The notes beneath the pieces were generated by a model that did no database searches, was not told where the DNA came from, and saw only the letters and a program-made list of their open reading frames with translations. The position numbers and the translations under genes were made by a program. This document shows, piece after piece, positions 33,679-45,959 of a stretch of DNA of 64,000 nt (position 1 is its first letter; each line of letters begins with the position of its first letter). Location: NCBI RefSeq assembly GCF_018294505.1, contig NC_057796.1:187450270-187514269 (forward strand), given 5' to 3'. The DNA comes from Triticum aestivum. Taxonomy: Eukaryota; Streptophyta; Magnoliopsida; Poales; Poaceae.

Positions 33679-34421
33679 CTAGAAATTTTGATCGGTGGAA
33701 GACTCCATGGTATCCACTCCAGCTTCGTCTTCATAATCATCATCACTACCATCAGGGTCGGAGTCGGTATCGTCGATGATGATGTAGTCTTCAGAACGAA
33801 TCTCCTTGGGCTCATCGTCTTCTCCTCCTGGCGCGGGGTCTCCCAGGAAAACTCCTAACTTCCTTGTCAGGTCGTCATTCTTCTCCATGATTATCGTCAT
33901 TTCCTCCTCATATCCATCACGTGTAGACTTGAGTTCCTCTTCTAGCTCGGTGATCCTAGTCATCGCCTTCTTCAAATCTATCATGCTTGCGCACATCTGG
34001 TTCTCCTGGCATCGAATGTGCTGATTTAACTCCTGGATGAAAGCTGCAATGGACCTCTCCCTCCTGGTGCTGACTATCTCCCATTGCTCATCTCGGCGCC
34101 CACATATCTGGTAGATAGTATCCTTGAGATCTTTGTGGTAAACTTCGCCAATGCGTCCCATGGCGATGTGGGCTGCCATGCTCTTTCCTAGACTCCAGGT
34201 TGGGCATCAAAGGAAAACTCTATGGGCTCAGTGACTGGCATGAATGTCCTTCCTGGAACTTGAACTCGAATCATCCAGCGCTCCTCTTCTGGTAAAGTGG
34301 CGGTGTAGGTCCCGGTGAAGCTTGGTATTTCGATGTTCAGGTATCTAGTGACTTCCTTCAAGTGTCGTCCAAAGGGTGTGTCTTCATCCGGTTGTGCAAA
34401 CTTGTTCCTCGAGTCCGCCAT
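33679..34421 (-). pseudogene. Leader ORF of G between primer site and gag
   Basis: ATG 34421 opens MADSRNKFAQPDED. After about 75 residues a one-base loss near 34200 shifts the frame, and 34179-33679 continues for 166 codons to a TAG. The protein would be about 245 residues: a globular first part (RYLNIEIPSFTGTYTATLPEEERW), a coiled-coil-like middle (LKKAMTRITELEEELKSTRD) and a strongly acidic tail (DDTDSDPDGSDDDYEDE). The left copy (9685-9970) keeps the frame at the shift site, so the ORF was once continuous. Not recognised as gag or any pol domain. Function not known. Confidence 0.6.
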
Positions 34422-34513
34422 CCTAAGGAGTAGAAAATGCAGAGAAGTCAGAAATGAGTAGAGAAGAGTGACCTATGGCTTTTCTTAGTGGTCGTGTCCT
34501 ACATTCAGCGTGT

Positions 34514-34525
34514 GCTCTGATACCA
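34514..34525 (-). promoter_or_regulatory. Primer binding site of G (right copy), tRNA-Met type
   Basis: Same TGGTATCAGAGC complement and three-base spacing as the left copy. Confidence 0.8.
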
Positions 34526-34528
34526 TCT

Positions 34529-37202
34529 TGTAGCGACCCGACCTCAGACGGTCAAGTCTCTGTGCTTCAGTGTCATCCCTAGATCGGTAATGCTGACACA
34601 CACAGTACTCGAAGGATTTATAACAGAGTAGCAATCACACACTTATTACATCAAATGTCTCCAAAGAGAACTTATTACAATAAATATGGCTTAAGGCCAT
34701 CTAAATAAGATAACAGTGGAAGGCTTGGAAGATAAAGTGAGTCCATCAACTCCAACGGCATAGCTGAGTGCATGACAAACGACCTAGCACACCTTACTCC
34801 TAGTCTGAAAAGTCTGCAACATGATATGTTGCAGCCCGAAAACGGGTCAGCACATGGAATATGCTGGCAATATAACACAGTAGAGCAATGAACAGATAAT
34901 TGCTATCACTACATGCATATTAGGCTCGTGGAGGCTCTATGGTTATATAGGTTTGCGAAAAGCCAATTTTTCCCTACAACAAAGGCAAAAAATTTATTTA
35001 ACTATCATGATGGTTGAAACATCATTGAGAAGGTTCCTCCAACTCAATCCCAATTAAAGTAATCATTAACATCCCAACAAGTTAATTTAGAGTGATGAGA
35101 TCAAATCAATAATTCAAGTACCAGATACTCAAGATGTCCATAACCGGGGACGCGGCTAATCATGATTAGTTTATACACTCTGCAGAGGTTTGCACACTTT
35201 TCCCCACAAGACTCGATCTCCTCCCTTGGATTTCTCGCACTTCATGGTGTTTGAGAAACGGATGACCGAGACACAGTCTTTCAGAAGCATTAACTCTAAC
35301 CCCGGGTAGACAGTACCAACCTACATCCCCTACATCTGCTAGCCTACCACTGGAAGAGGTCATGCAACATACTCAACTATGCCAGAGCCCATAATGGCTT
35401 GTGGCTGCACACGTAAGTTTCTAGCATGAATAATCTTATGATCCCTTTGAGCCAGGGTGGAGGACCGTAGGATGATCACACGGGTACTCCGGGATATCCT
35501 AGGACAACACTGGATTCTCTAGGTGCCCACAAGCAATCCACCCATATGTGTATTAAAGTTGCCACCTTAAGTTGAACCATTAATTAACAAACTCACATCT
35601 GTCATGGATACACTCAAACCCAATCCACGTCTACGAGCATAGCATGGCAATAAGCATAACGTAGAAGTAACTCCCAAGGGTTTGGTAATAAAACAGGTAA
35701 TAGGTTCTACCTCATCATCTACTTCCCAAACCCACATGTTAAGAGATCCTACTCATGCAATGGGTGAGGGTTGTAACTAATGCATAAAAACTGGGTAATA
35801 AAGGGGTATGATCAATGTGTTACTTGCCTTGCTGACGATCTGCAAATCCTAAAGACTCGTAGTAGCACGCTTCGCACTCCGGGAATTCTATCACAAACAA
35901 ACAATAGAATACATAAGAAATCAAGCAAATATGCATGGGTTAATCTCAAATAAGAAGATCTAACCAGAAAGTTCAACTGAAGAACTCCGGTTTGCAAAAA
36001 GAATCAAATCAAACGGAGCAACGAAACTCAAACTGCGAAAGAAACAAGATCCGATTACTAATCTGGACTAAAGTCAACTTTTATAGTACCAAAATCTTGT
36101 TCAAGTTGGTTAAACAGAAAGAGGGCTTCGAGACGAAGACCTAGGCGCTTGTTTCACCTGATTCCGATAAACAAGCGAAAAGTTAAACTAAAACGAAAAT
36201 CAGGGCAGAAATCGCGATCGAAAATAATCGCCAAAAACCCTGGAAAAAGAAAAACTGACGAACAGGCTAACGAACGAACGTTCGCTGTCTGCGGCTAAGG
36301 GGCAAACAACGTTCGTTAAAACGAACGTACGAACGAACGTTCGCTAAACAAATAAACCAGCGAAAAAACCGAACCGATCTATTAAAAAACGGATCTAGGG
36401 TTTCTAAAAAAACCGAACGAACCAAAAAACAAACGGTTTTCTCGCGAAAACCGGCGGCGGCGGCGGCGGCGCTACCTCCGGCGAGGTCGGCAATGGCGGC
36501 GGCGGGGTCGCGGGACGTCGGCGGCGGCTCCGGCGGCGGCGCGGGGCGGCGGGACGGCGGCGCGGCTGGCGGCGGCGGCGCGCGGCTAGGGTTAGGGTTG
36601 GGCGTGGCGCGGGCTTCGGTGGGCTGGGGTGGCTCGGGCGGCGCTGCTTATAAAGGCCGGCCGGGCGGTGTCCTAGTCGGCCACGACCCGGTTAGGTCGG
36701 TTACTTTTCTTTTAATATTCCGATGCGCAGAAAAATGAAGCAAAGAAATACTAAACTGACTCCAAAAATCCCGAAATAAATTTTTCCCGTCCTCTAAAAA
36801 TATGCCGGACAAAGTGAACATTTATTTGGGCTTGTAGTGCAATTTTGAAAAGAGCGTATTTTTCCTAATTCGAATAAAATTGCAATAAAATCCAAATAAA
36901 ATAATTTATTTGATTTTAATATTTTTCCTCCAATATTTCATTTATTTTGGGGAAGTCATATTATCTCCTCTCATATATTTTGATATGAAATATTTTCGGA
37001 GGGAAAAATTAGTTAAAACCAAAATGATCCTTGTTTCAATATTTGATAAAATTCAAATATGAGAAACGTGAAATCCCCAACTCTCTCTGTGGGTCCTTGA
37101 GTTGCTTAGAATTTCGAGGATCGAGAAACGAAATGCAGTAAAATATGATATGCATGAATGACCTATGTATAACATTCCAAAATGAAAATTTGGGATGTTA
37201 CA
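34529..37202 (-). repeat. 5' LTR of G, right copy (2674 bp)
   Basis: Bounded by TGTAGCGACC and GGATGTTACA. The hairpin at 34814-34834 has a perfect 9 bp stem (CTGCAACAT/ATGTTGCAG). The GC-rich leader is about 36455-36680, and open frames there are composition artefacts. The right neighbour is copia C starting GTCTT, the same five bases as at 9524-9528 in the left copia part, which marks the original insertion site. Confidence 0.9.
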
Positions 37203-39089
37203 GTCTTCTTCTTGAAGATCCATTTATTCTCTATGGCTTGCCGATCATCGGGCAAGCCAACCAAAGTCCATACTTTGTTCTCATACATGGGTCCCATCTC
37301 AGATTTCATGGCCTCAAGCCATTTTCGCGGAATCTGGGCTCATCATCGCTTTCTCATAGTTTGTAGGTTCATCATGGTCTTGTAACATGACTTCCAGAAC
37401 AGGATTACCATACCACTCTGGTGCGGAACGTACTCTGGTTGACCTACGAGGTTCGGTAGTAACTTGATCTGAAGTTTCATGATCATCATCATTAACTTCC
37501 TCACTAATTGGTGTAGGCATCACTGGAACTGATTTCTGTGATGAACTACTTTCCAATTCGGGAGAAGGTACAATTACCTCATCAAGTTCTACTTTCCTCC
37601 CACTCACTTCTTTCAAGAGAAACTCCTTCTCTATAAAGGATCCAATTCTTAGCAACGAATATCTTGCCTTCGGATCTGTGATAGGTGGTGTACTCAACAG
37701 TTTCCTTTGGGTATCCTATGAAGACGCATTTCTTCGATTTGGGTTCGAGCTTATCAGGCTGAAGCTTTTTCACATAAGCATCACAACCCCAAACTTTAAG
37801 AAATGACAACTTAGGTTTCTTGCCAAACCACAGTTCATACGATGTCGTCTCAATGGATTTAGATGGTGCCCTATTTAATGTGAATGCAGTTGTCTCTAAT
37901 GCATAACCCCAAAACGATAGTGGTAAATCGGTAAGAGACATCATAGATTGCACCATATCTAATAAAGTACGGTTACGACGTTCGAACACACCATTACGAT
38001 GTGGTGTTCGAGGTGGCGTGAGTTGCGAAACTATTCCACATTGTTTTAAATGAAGACCAAACTCGTAACTCAAATATTCACCTCCGTGATCAGATCGTAG
38101 AAACTTTATTTTCTTGTTACGATGATTCTCCACTTCACTATGAAATTATTTGAACTTTTCAAATGTTTCAGACTTGTGTTTCATCAATTAGATATACCCA
38201 TACATTCTCAAATCATCTGTGAAGGTCAGAAAATAACGATACCCGCCGCGAGCCTCAACACACATCGGACCGCATACATCGGTATGTGTTATTTCCAATA
38301 AGTCAGTGGCTCGCTCCATTGTTCCGGAGAACGGAGTTTTAGTCATCTTGACCATGAGGCATGGTTCACAAGTATCAAATGATTCATAATAAAGTGATTC
38401 AAAAAATCCATCCGTATGGAGTTTCTTCATGCGCTTTACACGAATATGACCTAAACGGCAGTGCCACAAATATGTTGCACTATCATTATCAACTTTGCAT
38501 CTTTTGGCATCAATATTATGAATATGTGTATCACTACGATCGAGATTCAATAAACCATTTACATTGGGTGTATGACCATAGAAGGTTTTATTCATGTAAA
38601 CAGAATAACAATTATTCTCTGACTTAAATGCATAACCGTATCGCAATAAACATGATCCAATCATATTCATCCTCAACGCAAACACCAAATAACATTTATT
38701 TTTGTCCAACACTAACCTCGAAGGTAGAGGGAGTGTGCGACGGTGATCTTATCAACCTTGGAATCACTTCCAACACACATCGTCACCTCGCCCTTAACTA
38801 GTCTCTGTTCATTTTGCAATTCCTGTTTCGAGTTACTAATATTAGCAACTGAACCGGTATCAAATACCCTGGGGTTACTGTGAAAACTAGTAAAGTACAC
38901 ATCAATAACATGTATATCTAATATACCTTTGTTCACTTTGCCATCCTTCTTATCCGCCAAGTATTTGGGGTAGTTCCGCTTCTAGTGACCATTCCCTTTG
39001 CAGTAGAAGCACTCAGTTTCAGGCTTAGGTCTAGCTTTGGGTTTCTTCACGGGAGTGGCAACTTGTTTTCCATTCTTTCTTGAAGTTCC
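37203..39089 (-). pseudogene. Copia C pol: protease, integrase and linker to RT
   Basis: Right to left: remains of the CCHC knuckle (CFYCKGNGH followed by a TAG, with the last cysteine replaced by Tyr), then protease VFDTGSVANIS near 38870. The integrase zinc region follows (WHCRLGHIRVKRMKKLH ... CEPC, about 38460-38340), then its core with FLRSDHGGEY and NGVFERRNRTLLDM (about 38100-37970), and the YELWFGKKPKLSFLKVWG region. The integrase/RT linker contains PRRSTRVRSAPEWYG, and the start of RT is shared with 9524-9684. Several frameshifts are present (near 38150, 37650 and 37320). Confidence 0.9.
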
Positions 39090-39248
39090 TTTTTTTTGAG
39101 GAACAGTGGACAGTGAGGGCAACCCCTCACTGACTTATATATTAAAACCGAGAGCACAAATTACACAAGGGTTTTACATGGGTATAGGGGAAGGGAGAAA
39201 CCTTACACGCAGGTATAAGGAGGGGTACAAGTGCATTTTAACATCGCA

Positions 39249-42200
39249 CTACACAGAAGGGTCGTTTGGGCCAACCACTAGCTTAATAAAAGGCCACAGA
39301 GCTTCCTTCACACGATGCTTCATCATTCCAAAATCATTTTCAAATCTCTGGCGCCATCCATTCCTCGTGGGGGCGATCCCTCGAAAATGCTTGTTGTTAC
39401 GCTCTTTCCAGATGCTCCAAGCTGCTACAACAAAGATTTCCATGAACATGGGTTGCGTCTAGACCTCCTTCGCCGCATGTACCAGCTGTAGCCTGTTGCC
39501 AGTCACCGGCCACGAGATCCCCAACTCCCCCCAACACAGCTTGCTGAAATCACACTCAAAAAAAAGGTGTTCAACCGTTTCCTCCAGGCTGGTCGAGCAA
39601 AGCAAGCAAGAGTAGTCATCATCTCTGAGCTTCATGCCTTTCCTCTTCAACAAGTTGCGAGTGTTTAATCTGTCAGCCAACAAGAGCCACGCAAAGACTT
39701 TCCATTTGTTTGTGCACTTGGATTTCCAAATCCACTCGAAACCCTTATCCGCCACTTCATCGCGAAAGCAGTGGAGGTAAAACTTGCTTGACTAAAAGTC
39801 TTCAGCACCCCAAACACATCTCCAGGTGTCTCTGTTGCCTGTCAGCTCCGTATCGGCCAGACTGTTTTGAAGATCGCGCAGTTCACCTCTAGCCTGGATC
39901 GAAAGTGGGAGGCTGAAATTTTTTCCAAGGGCAGGGGCCATCAGAAGATCGCGCACAGACATGTCTTCGTTCCTCGCAAACGAATACAAGCGGGGGTGAT
40001 TGTCTGAAAGAATGGCATCGTGCCACAGATCCTTCCAGAAGAGTATAGTGCTACCATCCCCCACCTGCACCATTGTGACAGCACGGTAGATCGGCGATAG
40101 TTGCATCACGTCGCGCCACCAGAAGGAGCCACACGGGTCACTTGCATGCGGTATAGAGTCCACATAATATGCCGACCAAACCAGATTGACCCACGGCAAA
40201 TCTATTCGATTGTAGAATTTATGAAGCATCTTTAGGAGCAGGCCCTGGTTTTGAATCTTGAGGTCGATCACTCCTAGACCGCCCTTAGTTTTGGGACGGC
40301 AAACCATCTCCCATGCAGCCAGGGAGACGGCCTTTGCCCCTTCGTCCGAACTCTTTGCCCAGAGGCAATATCTCCGGAGTTTATCAAGGTGCTCAAGGAC
40401 TCTAGGCGGGATCTTGATGGAACACATGGCGTATATCGCGAGAGATGTGATCACCGAGTTGACCAACGTGAGTTTTGATCCAAGGTCCAGCAAAGCGGCC
40501 GCCGAAGAGAGTTTACGCTCAACCGAGGCAACGAGGGGCATGAGATCAGCCACAGTCGGGCGTGTAGTGCCCATGGGCAACCCAAGGTACGTGAACGGCA
40601 TGGTTCCAATCGCACAGTCGAAGATCTGAGCAAGCCTCGAGGTTGCTTCCACCGAAGAATTGACAGTGATCAAGGTTGATTTTTGAAAGTTGATACTCAG
40701 GCCCACCGACGCCGCATAGTCCTGTAGGATGCACTTGATCGTTTCGGCTTGAGAGAGGTCGGCGGGCATCACCAGGATCGTATCGTCGGCGTACTGAATG
40801 ACGGGGTAGTCGCTGTCAGGTATAGGGATGGGGAGCTGGAGGGCTCCGGCCCGATATGCGTCGTTAATAGCCGCTTGCAAGAGATCCGCCGCCAATACGA
40901 AGATGAGCGGGGAAAGAGGATCACCTTGACGCACACCTCTAAGACAAAAGAATTGTCTACCCGGAATCCCGTTGAGGAGGATCGCAGACTTGGCCATCGA
41001 GAAGAGACATTTAATCCATCCAAGCCAACGATCATCAAATCCCATGCATTTCATAATCTCCAGCATGGGGGCATGTTCGATGGTATCGAATGCCTTGGCG
41101 AAATCAAGCTTCAGAATAGCCACCTCTCTCCCCGAGGACTGACATTGGTGTATGAATTCGAACGCCCATGCCACGCAGTCCTGTATAGATCTCCCTTTCA
41201 GGAAGCCGTACTGATTATGGTGTATGATCTTGAGGATGACATGCTATAGGCGATTTGCTAGTAGTTTGGTTAAAATCTTGAGGCAGCAGTTCAAGAGAGT
41301 AATCGGGCGATAGTCGTTCGCTGTCTCTGGTGATTAGGTTTTCGGGATGAGAGTAATGAAACCAGAATTCAAGCTCTCGAGATCAAGGTTACCTGCATGG
41401 AAATCAGAGCACATGCGATAGAAATCCTCTTTGATAATATGCCAGCATGATTTAATAAAATTGCCATTGAAACCGTCAGGCCCTGGAGCACAGTCTGATG
41501 GCAAATCCTTGACCACTTGGTCAATCTCGTTGCGTGTGAAAGGGCTCGACAAGGCTTGTAACCCCTCCACTTTCTTGATGATTCTCCGTAGGTCAAAACG
41601 CATGTCAGTCCGACTGGATCGCCCTAGTCTTTCTTTGTACGTCTGAAAGAGTACTGCCTCTTTTCCCACATGATCATAGATAATCGAATCATCAGGCAAA
41701 TGCAGCGAAGCAATGTTGTTCCTTCGAAATCTCTCGGTCGCTACTCTGTGAAAGAACTTGGTGTTGCCATCACCATACTTGAAGAATCTGACGGTACATC
41801 GCTTTTTCCAGTATAGCTTCTTCCACTCCAGCAAGTGAAGAAGATGCCTTTTCAAAATCTCCCTAAAGTTAGCTTCAGCGATAGACAGTCGCCTCCTTTC
41901 TTCTAGCCCATCAATCTCTAACAGGGTTTTGTTACAGTTTTCAATTAGGCCAGACAGCTTAGAGATCTTCCTACTCCATTGTTTCAGATCGTATCGCAAG
42001 TTCTTAAATTTTTTGCATAGGGTTGCGGCAGCATTCGGGGCATAACAGCGTCGGTTCCACGAGCGGTGGACAACATCAAAGAAACCAGGCTGCCCGATCC
42101 AAAAATCCTCAAAACAAAATATCTTGGATTTTGGAATCGTGGACTGGATGCAAACATAGCAGGGTACATGATCTGATGTGGGTTTACCCAATGGTAACAC

Positions 42201-42847
42201 AACAGTGTTCGGGTATTTAACTGCCCAATCGATCGAAGTGAAATGCCAGTCGAGTTGTTCGAGCAGGGTGTTATTTTGCATATTGCTCCATGTTTACGAT
42301 CGCCCTTTGATTGGTAGTTCTACCAACGACTGCCTGCGGATGAATTCATTAAAGATCAACATGTCATTAGCGTCCCCCCCCCCCCCCCCCCGATTACGAT
42401 TGTCCGGTGCTCTGATGAAGTTAAAATCACCCATGAGGAGCCAGTCACCACCACGTGGTATATCAATATCGAACAACCATGAAACAAACAGCGCTCTATT
42501 CGGATCCGCACAGGGACCATACACATTGACCAGAGTCCACAAATCGGCGGATTGAGTAGAAGTAAGCCTGACACCAAGAGCAAAAGATTCAGAGAACACC
42601 GGGACACCAGTGAATACTGAACTCATCCAGACGCCCCAGAGGAAGGCACCCAAGCAAACATATCGAACTTTTTAGGGCAGAAAAGTTTAACAAACGAGGC
42701 ATCAAAAGAAGTACGTTTAGTTTCTTGAAGGCAAACTACGGAACAGCCACTAACATCGATTGCATTACGGATCGCTAGCTGTTTTTTCTCGGAATTGATC
42801 CCTCGTACGTTCCAACAAAGGATATTCCACTGTTTATTGGGTGGCAT
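39249..42847 (-). pseudogene. LINE ORF2: endonuclease, reverse transcriptase, zf-RVT
   Basis: Starts ATG 42847 with WNILCWNVRGIN and VCLQETK (APE-type endonuclease). After a shift near 42640 comes LLMGDFNFI, and in the next frame SDHVPCYV completes the endonuclease. RT: SGFITLIPKT at 41334-41365, then FDTIEHAP, QGDPLSPLIFVLAADLL and the catalytic QYADDTILVM (about 40780). The C-terminal region has WKVFAWLLLADRLNTRN and CLLCSTSLEETVEHLFFEC (zf-RVT). A last piece, SIWKERNNKHF, ends at 39249. At least five frame changes, so non-functional. Confidence 0.9.
42374..42391. repeat. Run of 18 C in the LINE endonuclease region
   Basis: On the coding strand this is G18, within a glycine-coding stretch (RNRGGGGG). 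Length may be unreliable in sequencing. Confidence 0.9.
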
Positions 42848-42852
42848 TGAAG

Positions 42853-43254
42853 CTAGGGGTTCTCCTTTCCCTCCCCACGAACAGGTGCCATGAGCTTCTG
42901 AGGGGTGAGGTCATCAGGCGGCACTCCGCACAGGACATTGCCCACATACTGCAGCTGGTGAATTGGCGTCGGCGGTGGCAAGTCATCGGTGGTGCTAGCC
43001 AGCGGGTTCAGAACGAGCTTGGCACATGGAGCAGTGGCCTTAGAAGAACAGGCAACTGATGGCGCCCCCCTGGGCTTGACTTTGGATTGTGCCTTCCTCA
43101 CATCAGTGACTTGTGGCACTTTAAAACCATCATACCTCGTGGATCGGCTACTACGGCGCATCCTAGCTGTGTCAATCGGAGCTTTCTCTCCCACCAACAT
43201 GTTCTTGAAATATTCAGACCCCTTATCATCAGCAGAAAGTTCAGTATCAGCATG
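42853..43254 (-). pseudogene. LINE ORF1, C-terminal part
   Basis: From about HADTELSADDKGSEYF to QLQYVGNVLCGVPPDDL, ending at a TGA six bases before the ORF2 ATG. The open frame begins upstream in copia gag (MMNYNMQGM...EIEKEHQV), so the ORF as read is a chance fusion across the insertion boundary. No RNA-binding motif is legible in the remaining part. Confidence 0.7.
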
Positions 43255-43850
43255 CACTTGATGCTCTTTCTCGATTTCTACCTTCGCCGATTTTAGCATC
43301 GCGAAGAGCTCTAGAATCATTTTCGTCATCCCTTGCATATTATAGTTCATCACAAAGTTCCAGTAACTTGGTGATAGTGACTAGAGAACTCTGTCAATCA
43401 CTATCTTATCTGGAAGATTAACTACCACTTGGTTGAAGCTATTTTGGTACTCAGACATTCTGAGCACATGCTCACTGGTTGAGCTATTCTCCTCCATCTT
43501 GTAGGCAAAGTACTTGTCAAAGATCTCATACCTCTCGACTCGGGCATGAGTCTGAAATACCAATTTCAGCTCTCGGAACATCTCATATGCTCCGTGGCAT
43601 TCAGAACGTTTTTGAAGTCCCGGTTCTAAGCCGTAAAGCATGGCGCACTAAACTAGCAAGTAGTCATCATACCGAGCTTGACAACCGTTCATAACGTCTG
43701 CATCCGCTCCTGCAATAGGTCTGTCACCTAGCGGTGCATCAAGGACATAATTCTTCTGTGCAGCAATGAGGATAATCCTCAGATCTCGGACTCAGTCTGC
43801 ATCATTGCTACTATCATCTTTCAACTTAGTTTTCTCTAGGAACATATCAA
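43255..43850 (-). pseudogene. Copia C gag
   Basis: Right to left: LYGLEPGLQKRSECHGAYEM, LKLVFQTHARVERYEI and NLPDKIVIDRVL with a TAG at 43381-43383. After a frame change come MNYNMQGMTKMILELFAML and KSAKVEIEKEHQV, up to the LINE boundary. This is the usual BARE/Angela-type gag order. The N-terminal part (43650-43850) is heavily interrupted. Confidence 0.8.
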
Positions 43851-43950
43851 AAAATAAAACAGGGGAGCTATACACGAGCTATTCTACAACATAGATATGC
43901 AAATACTATCAAGACTATGTTCATGGTAAATTTAAGTTCAATTGATCATA

Positions 43951-44785
43951 GGGATAATTGATTTTATGCCCCTAGTTGGGTCACACTCGGCAGGTTTACC
44001 CCTAGTTTCCGAAAACACTTGTTCCTGCCCAAACCACTTTGCTCCTCTTATGCTTTTGCCCTTTGACCATTTGACCATCTCTTTGAAAAATTCATAAAAA
44101 AATCATACTAATTCAGAAAAATTCAAATAAGATATCAAAATGTTCAGAAATGCATCACCTATATGTGCATGTCATTTGCATTCATGAAAAAAGTGTTGGC
44201 CCGTCCCCATCTCAGTTTTAGCTCATGTGATCTTAGCAGGAACAGTAAAATCTAAAAAAAATTCTAAAATATTTTGGTGGCAACTTTGAGCAATGTTTTG
44301 AGTGCTTGCCAAGTTTCATAAGGGAATGACATTCGTGGAAGTCGTGGCAAAAAAACAAAAATCAATGCTCGAAAATTTCATATTTTTACTACGACTTCCA
44401 CGAAGCCATTCCCTTATGAAACTTGGCAAGTACTCAAAACATTGGTCAAAGTTTGCCACCAATTTTTTTTAGAATTGTTTTTGATTTTACTGTTCATGCT
44501 AAGATCATATGAGCTAAAACTGAGATGGGGACTGGCCAACACTTTTTTCATGAATGCAAGTAACATGCACGTGTAGGTGATGCTTTTCTAAACATTTTGA
44601 TATCTTATTTGAATTTTTCTGAGTTAGTATGAATCTTTTATGAAGTTTTCAAAGTGATGGTCAAACGGTCAAAGGGCAAAAGCATAAGAGGAGCAAAGTG
44701 GTTTGGGCAGGAACAAGTGTTTTCGGAACCTAGGGGTAAACCAGCTGAGTGGGACACAACTAAGGGCACCAAATTAATTATCCCT
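43951..44785. mobile_element. Foldback (long inverted repeat) element, 835 bp
   Basis: The two halves are inverted copies of each other. The left arm starts AGGGATAATTGATTTTATGC and the right arm is its diverged complement, ending AATTATCCCT. Long stretches pair (for example CCGAAAACACTTGTTCCTGC). The centre is near 44365. Flanks TGATCAT (43944-43950) and TAATCAT (44786-44792) look like a 7-8 bp target copy with one change. No ORF. The superfamily is undetermined (Mutator- or hAT-like). Confidence 0.85.
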
Positions 44786-44792
44786 TAATCAT

Positions 44793-45959
44793 ATTACTTA
44801 AGAACTCCCACTTAGATAGACATCCCTCTAGTCATCTAAATGATCACGTGATCCATATCAACTAAACCATGTCCGATCATCACGTGAGATGGAGTAGTTT
44901 TCAATGGTGAACATCTCTATGTTGATCATATCTACTATATGATTCACGTTCGACCTTTCGGTCTCAGTGTTTCGAGGCCTAATCTGCATATGCTAGGCTG
45001 GTCAAGTTTAACCCGAGTATTCTGCACGTGCAAAACTGTCTTGCACCTGTTGTATGTGAACCTAGAGCTTATCACACCCGATCATCACATGGTGTCTCAG
45101 CACGACGAACTGTCGCAACGGTGCATACTCAGGGAGAACACTTATACCTTGAAATTTAGTGAGGGATCATCTTATAATGCTATCGCCGTACTAAGCAAAA
45201 TAAGATGCATAAAAGACAAACATCACATGCAATCAAAATATGTGAATGATATGGCCATCATCATCTTGTGCCTTTGATCTCCATCTCCAAAGCACCGTCA
45301 TGATCTCCATCATCACCGGCTTGACACCTTGATCTCCATCGTAGCGTCGTTGTTCTCTCACCAACTATTGCTTCTGCGACTATCGCTACCGCATAGTGAT
45401 AAAGTAAAGCAATTACATGGCGATTGCATTTCATACAATAAAGCGACAACCATAAGGCTCCTGGCAGTTGCCGATAACTTTTACAAAACATGATCATCTC
45501 ATACAATAACGTATATCACATCATGTCTTGACCATATCAAATCACAACATGCCCTGCAAAAACAAGTTAGACGTCCTCTACTTTGTTGTTGCAAGTTTTA
45601 CGTGGCTGCTACGGGCTTCTAGCAAGAACCGTTCTTACCTACGCATCAAAACCACAATGATTTTCATCAAGTGTGCTGTTTTAACCTTCAACAAGGATCG
45701 GCCGTAGTCAAATTCTATTCAACTAAAGTTGGAGAAATAGACACCCGCCAGCCACCTTTATGCAAACCAAGTTGCATGTCTGTCGGTGGAATCGGTCTCA
45801 TGAATGTGTTCATGTAAGGTTGGTCTGGACCGCTTCATCCAACAATATCGCCGAATCAAAATAAGACGTTGGTGGTAAGCAGTATGACTATTATCGCCCA
45901 TAACTCTTTGTGTTCTACTCGTGCATATCATCTACGCATAGACCGGACTCTTATGCCAC
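44793..45959 (-). other. Leader region of copia C between LTR and gag
   Basis: Non-coding sequence typical of BARE/Angela leaders, with no conserved frame. A degenerate minus-strand primer site (GTGGCATAAGAG-like, compare TGGTATCAGAGC) is next to the LTR at 45948-45959. Confidence 0.65.

Larger units (their letters stand above)
9685..37202 (-). mobile_element. Rearranged chromovirus-type gypsy complex G with nested elements
   Basis: In transcription order (right to left): LTR 34529-37202, tRNA primer site, leader ORF, gag-protease, truncated RT, RNase H, integrase fragment 29230-29850, [element I], integrase to chromodomain 12790-14306, LTR 10078-12752, then a second primer site and a partial leader ORF 9685-9970. 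The left LTR thus has 3' internal sequence on one side and 5' leader on the other, as in LTR-internal-LTR-internal arrays made by unequal exchange. The right end abuts copia C at GTCTT. The left end is an illegitimate junction. The two LTRs differ at about 18 of the first 380 positions. Confidence 0.75.
39090..43254 (-). mobile_element. LINE, 5'-truncated, inserted in copia C gag
   Basis: Minus-strand order: end of ORF1, ORF2 with endonuclease, RT and C-terminal zinc region, short 3' UTR and a run of eight A (T39090-39097 on the plus strand). The 5' edge falls inside ORF1, so the copy is truncated as usual for LINEs. On both sides copia gag sequence continues. I could not define a clear target duplication because the A-run merges with copia bases. 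Confidence 0.85.

Noticed and set aside
36493..36738. Glycine-rich ORF in the right G LTR
   Set aside because: It is the GGC-repeat leader of the LTR, and the frame is not kept in the left copy.
42853..43353. One 166-codon ORF as a single gene
   Set aside because: Its first 33 codons are copia gag and the rest is LINE ORF1; it crosses an insertion boundary.
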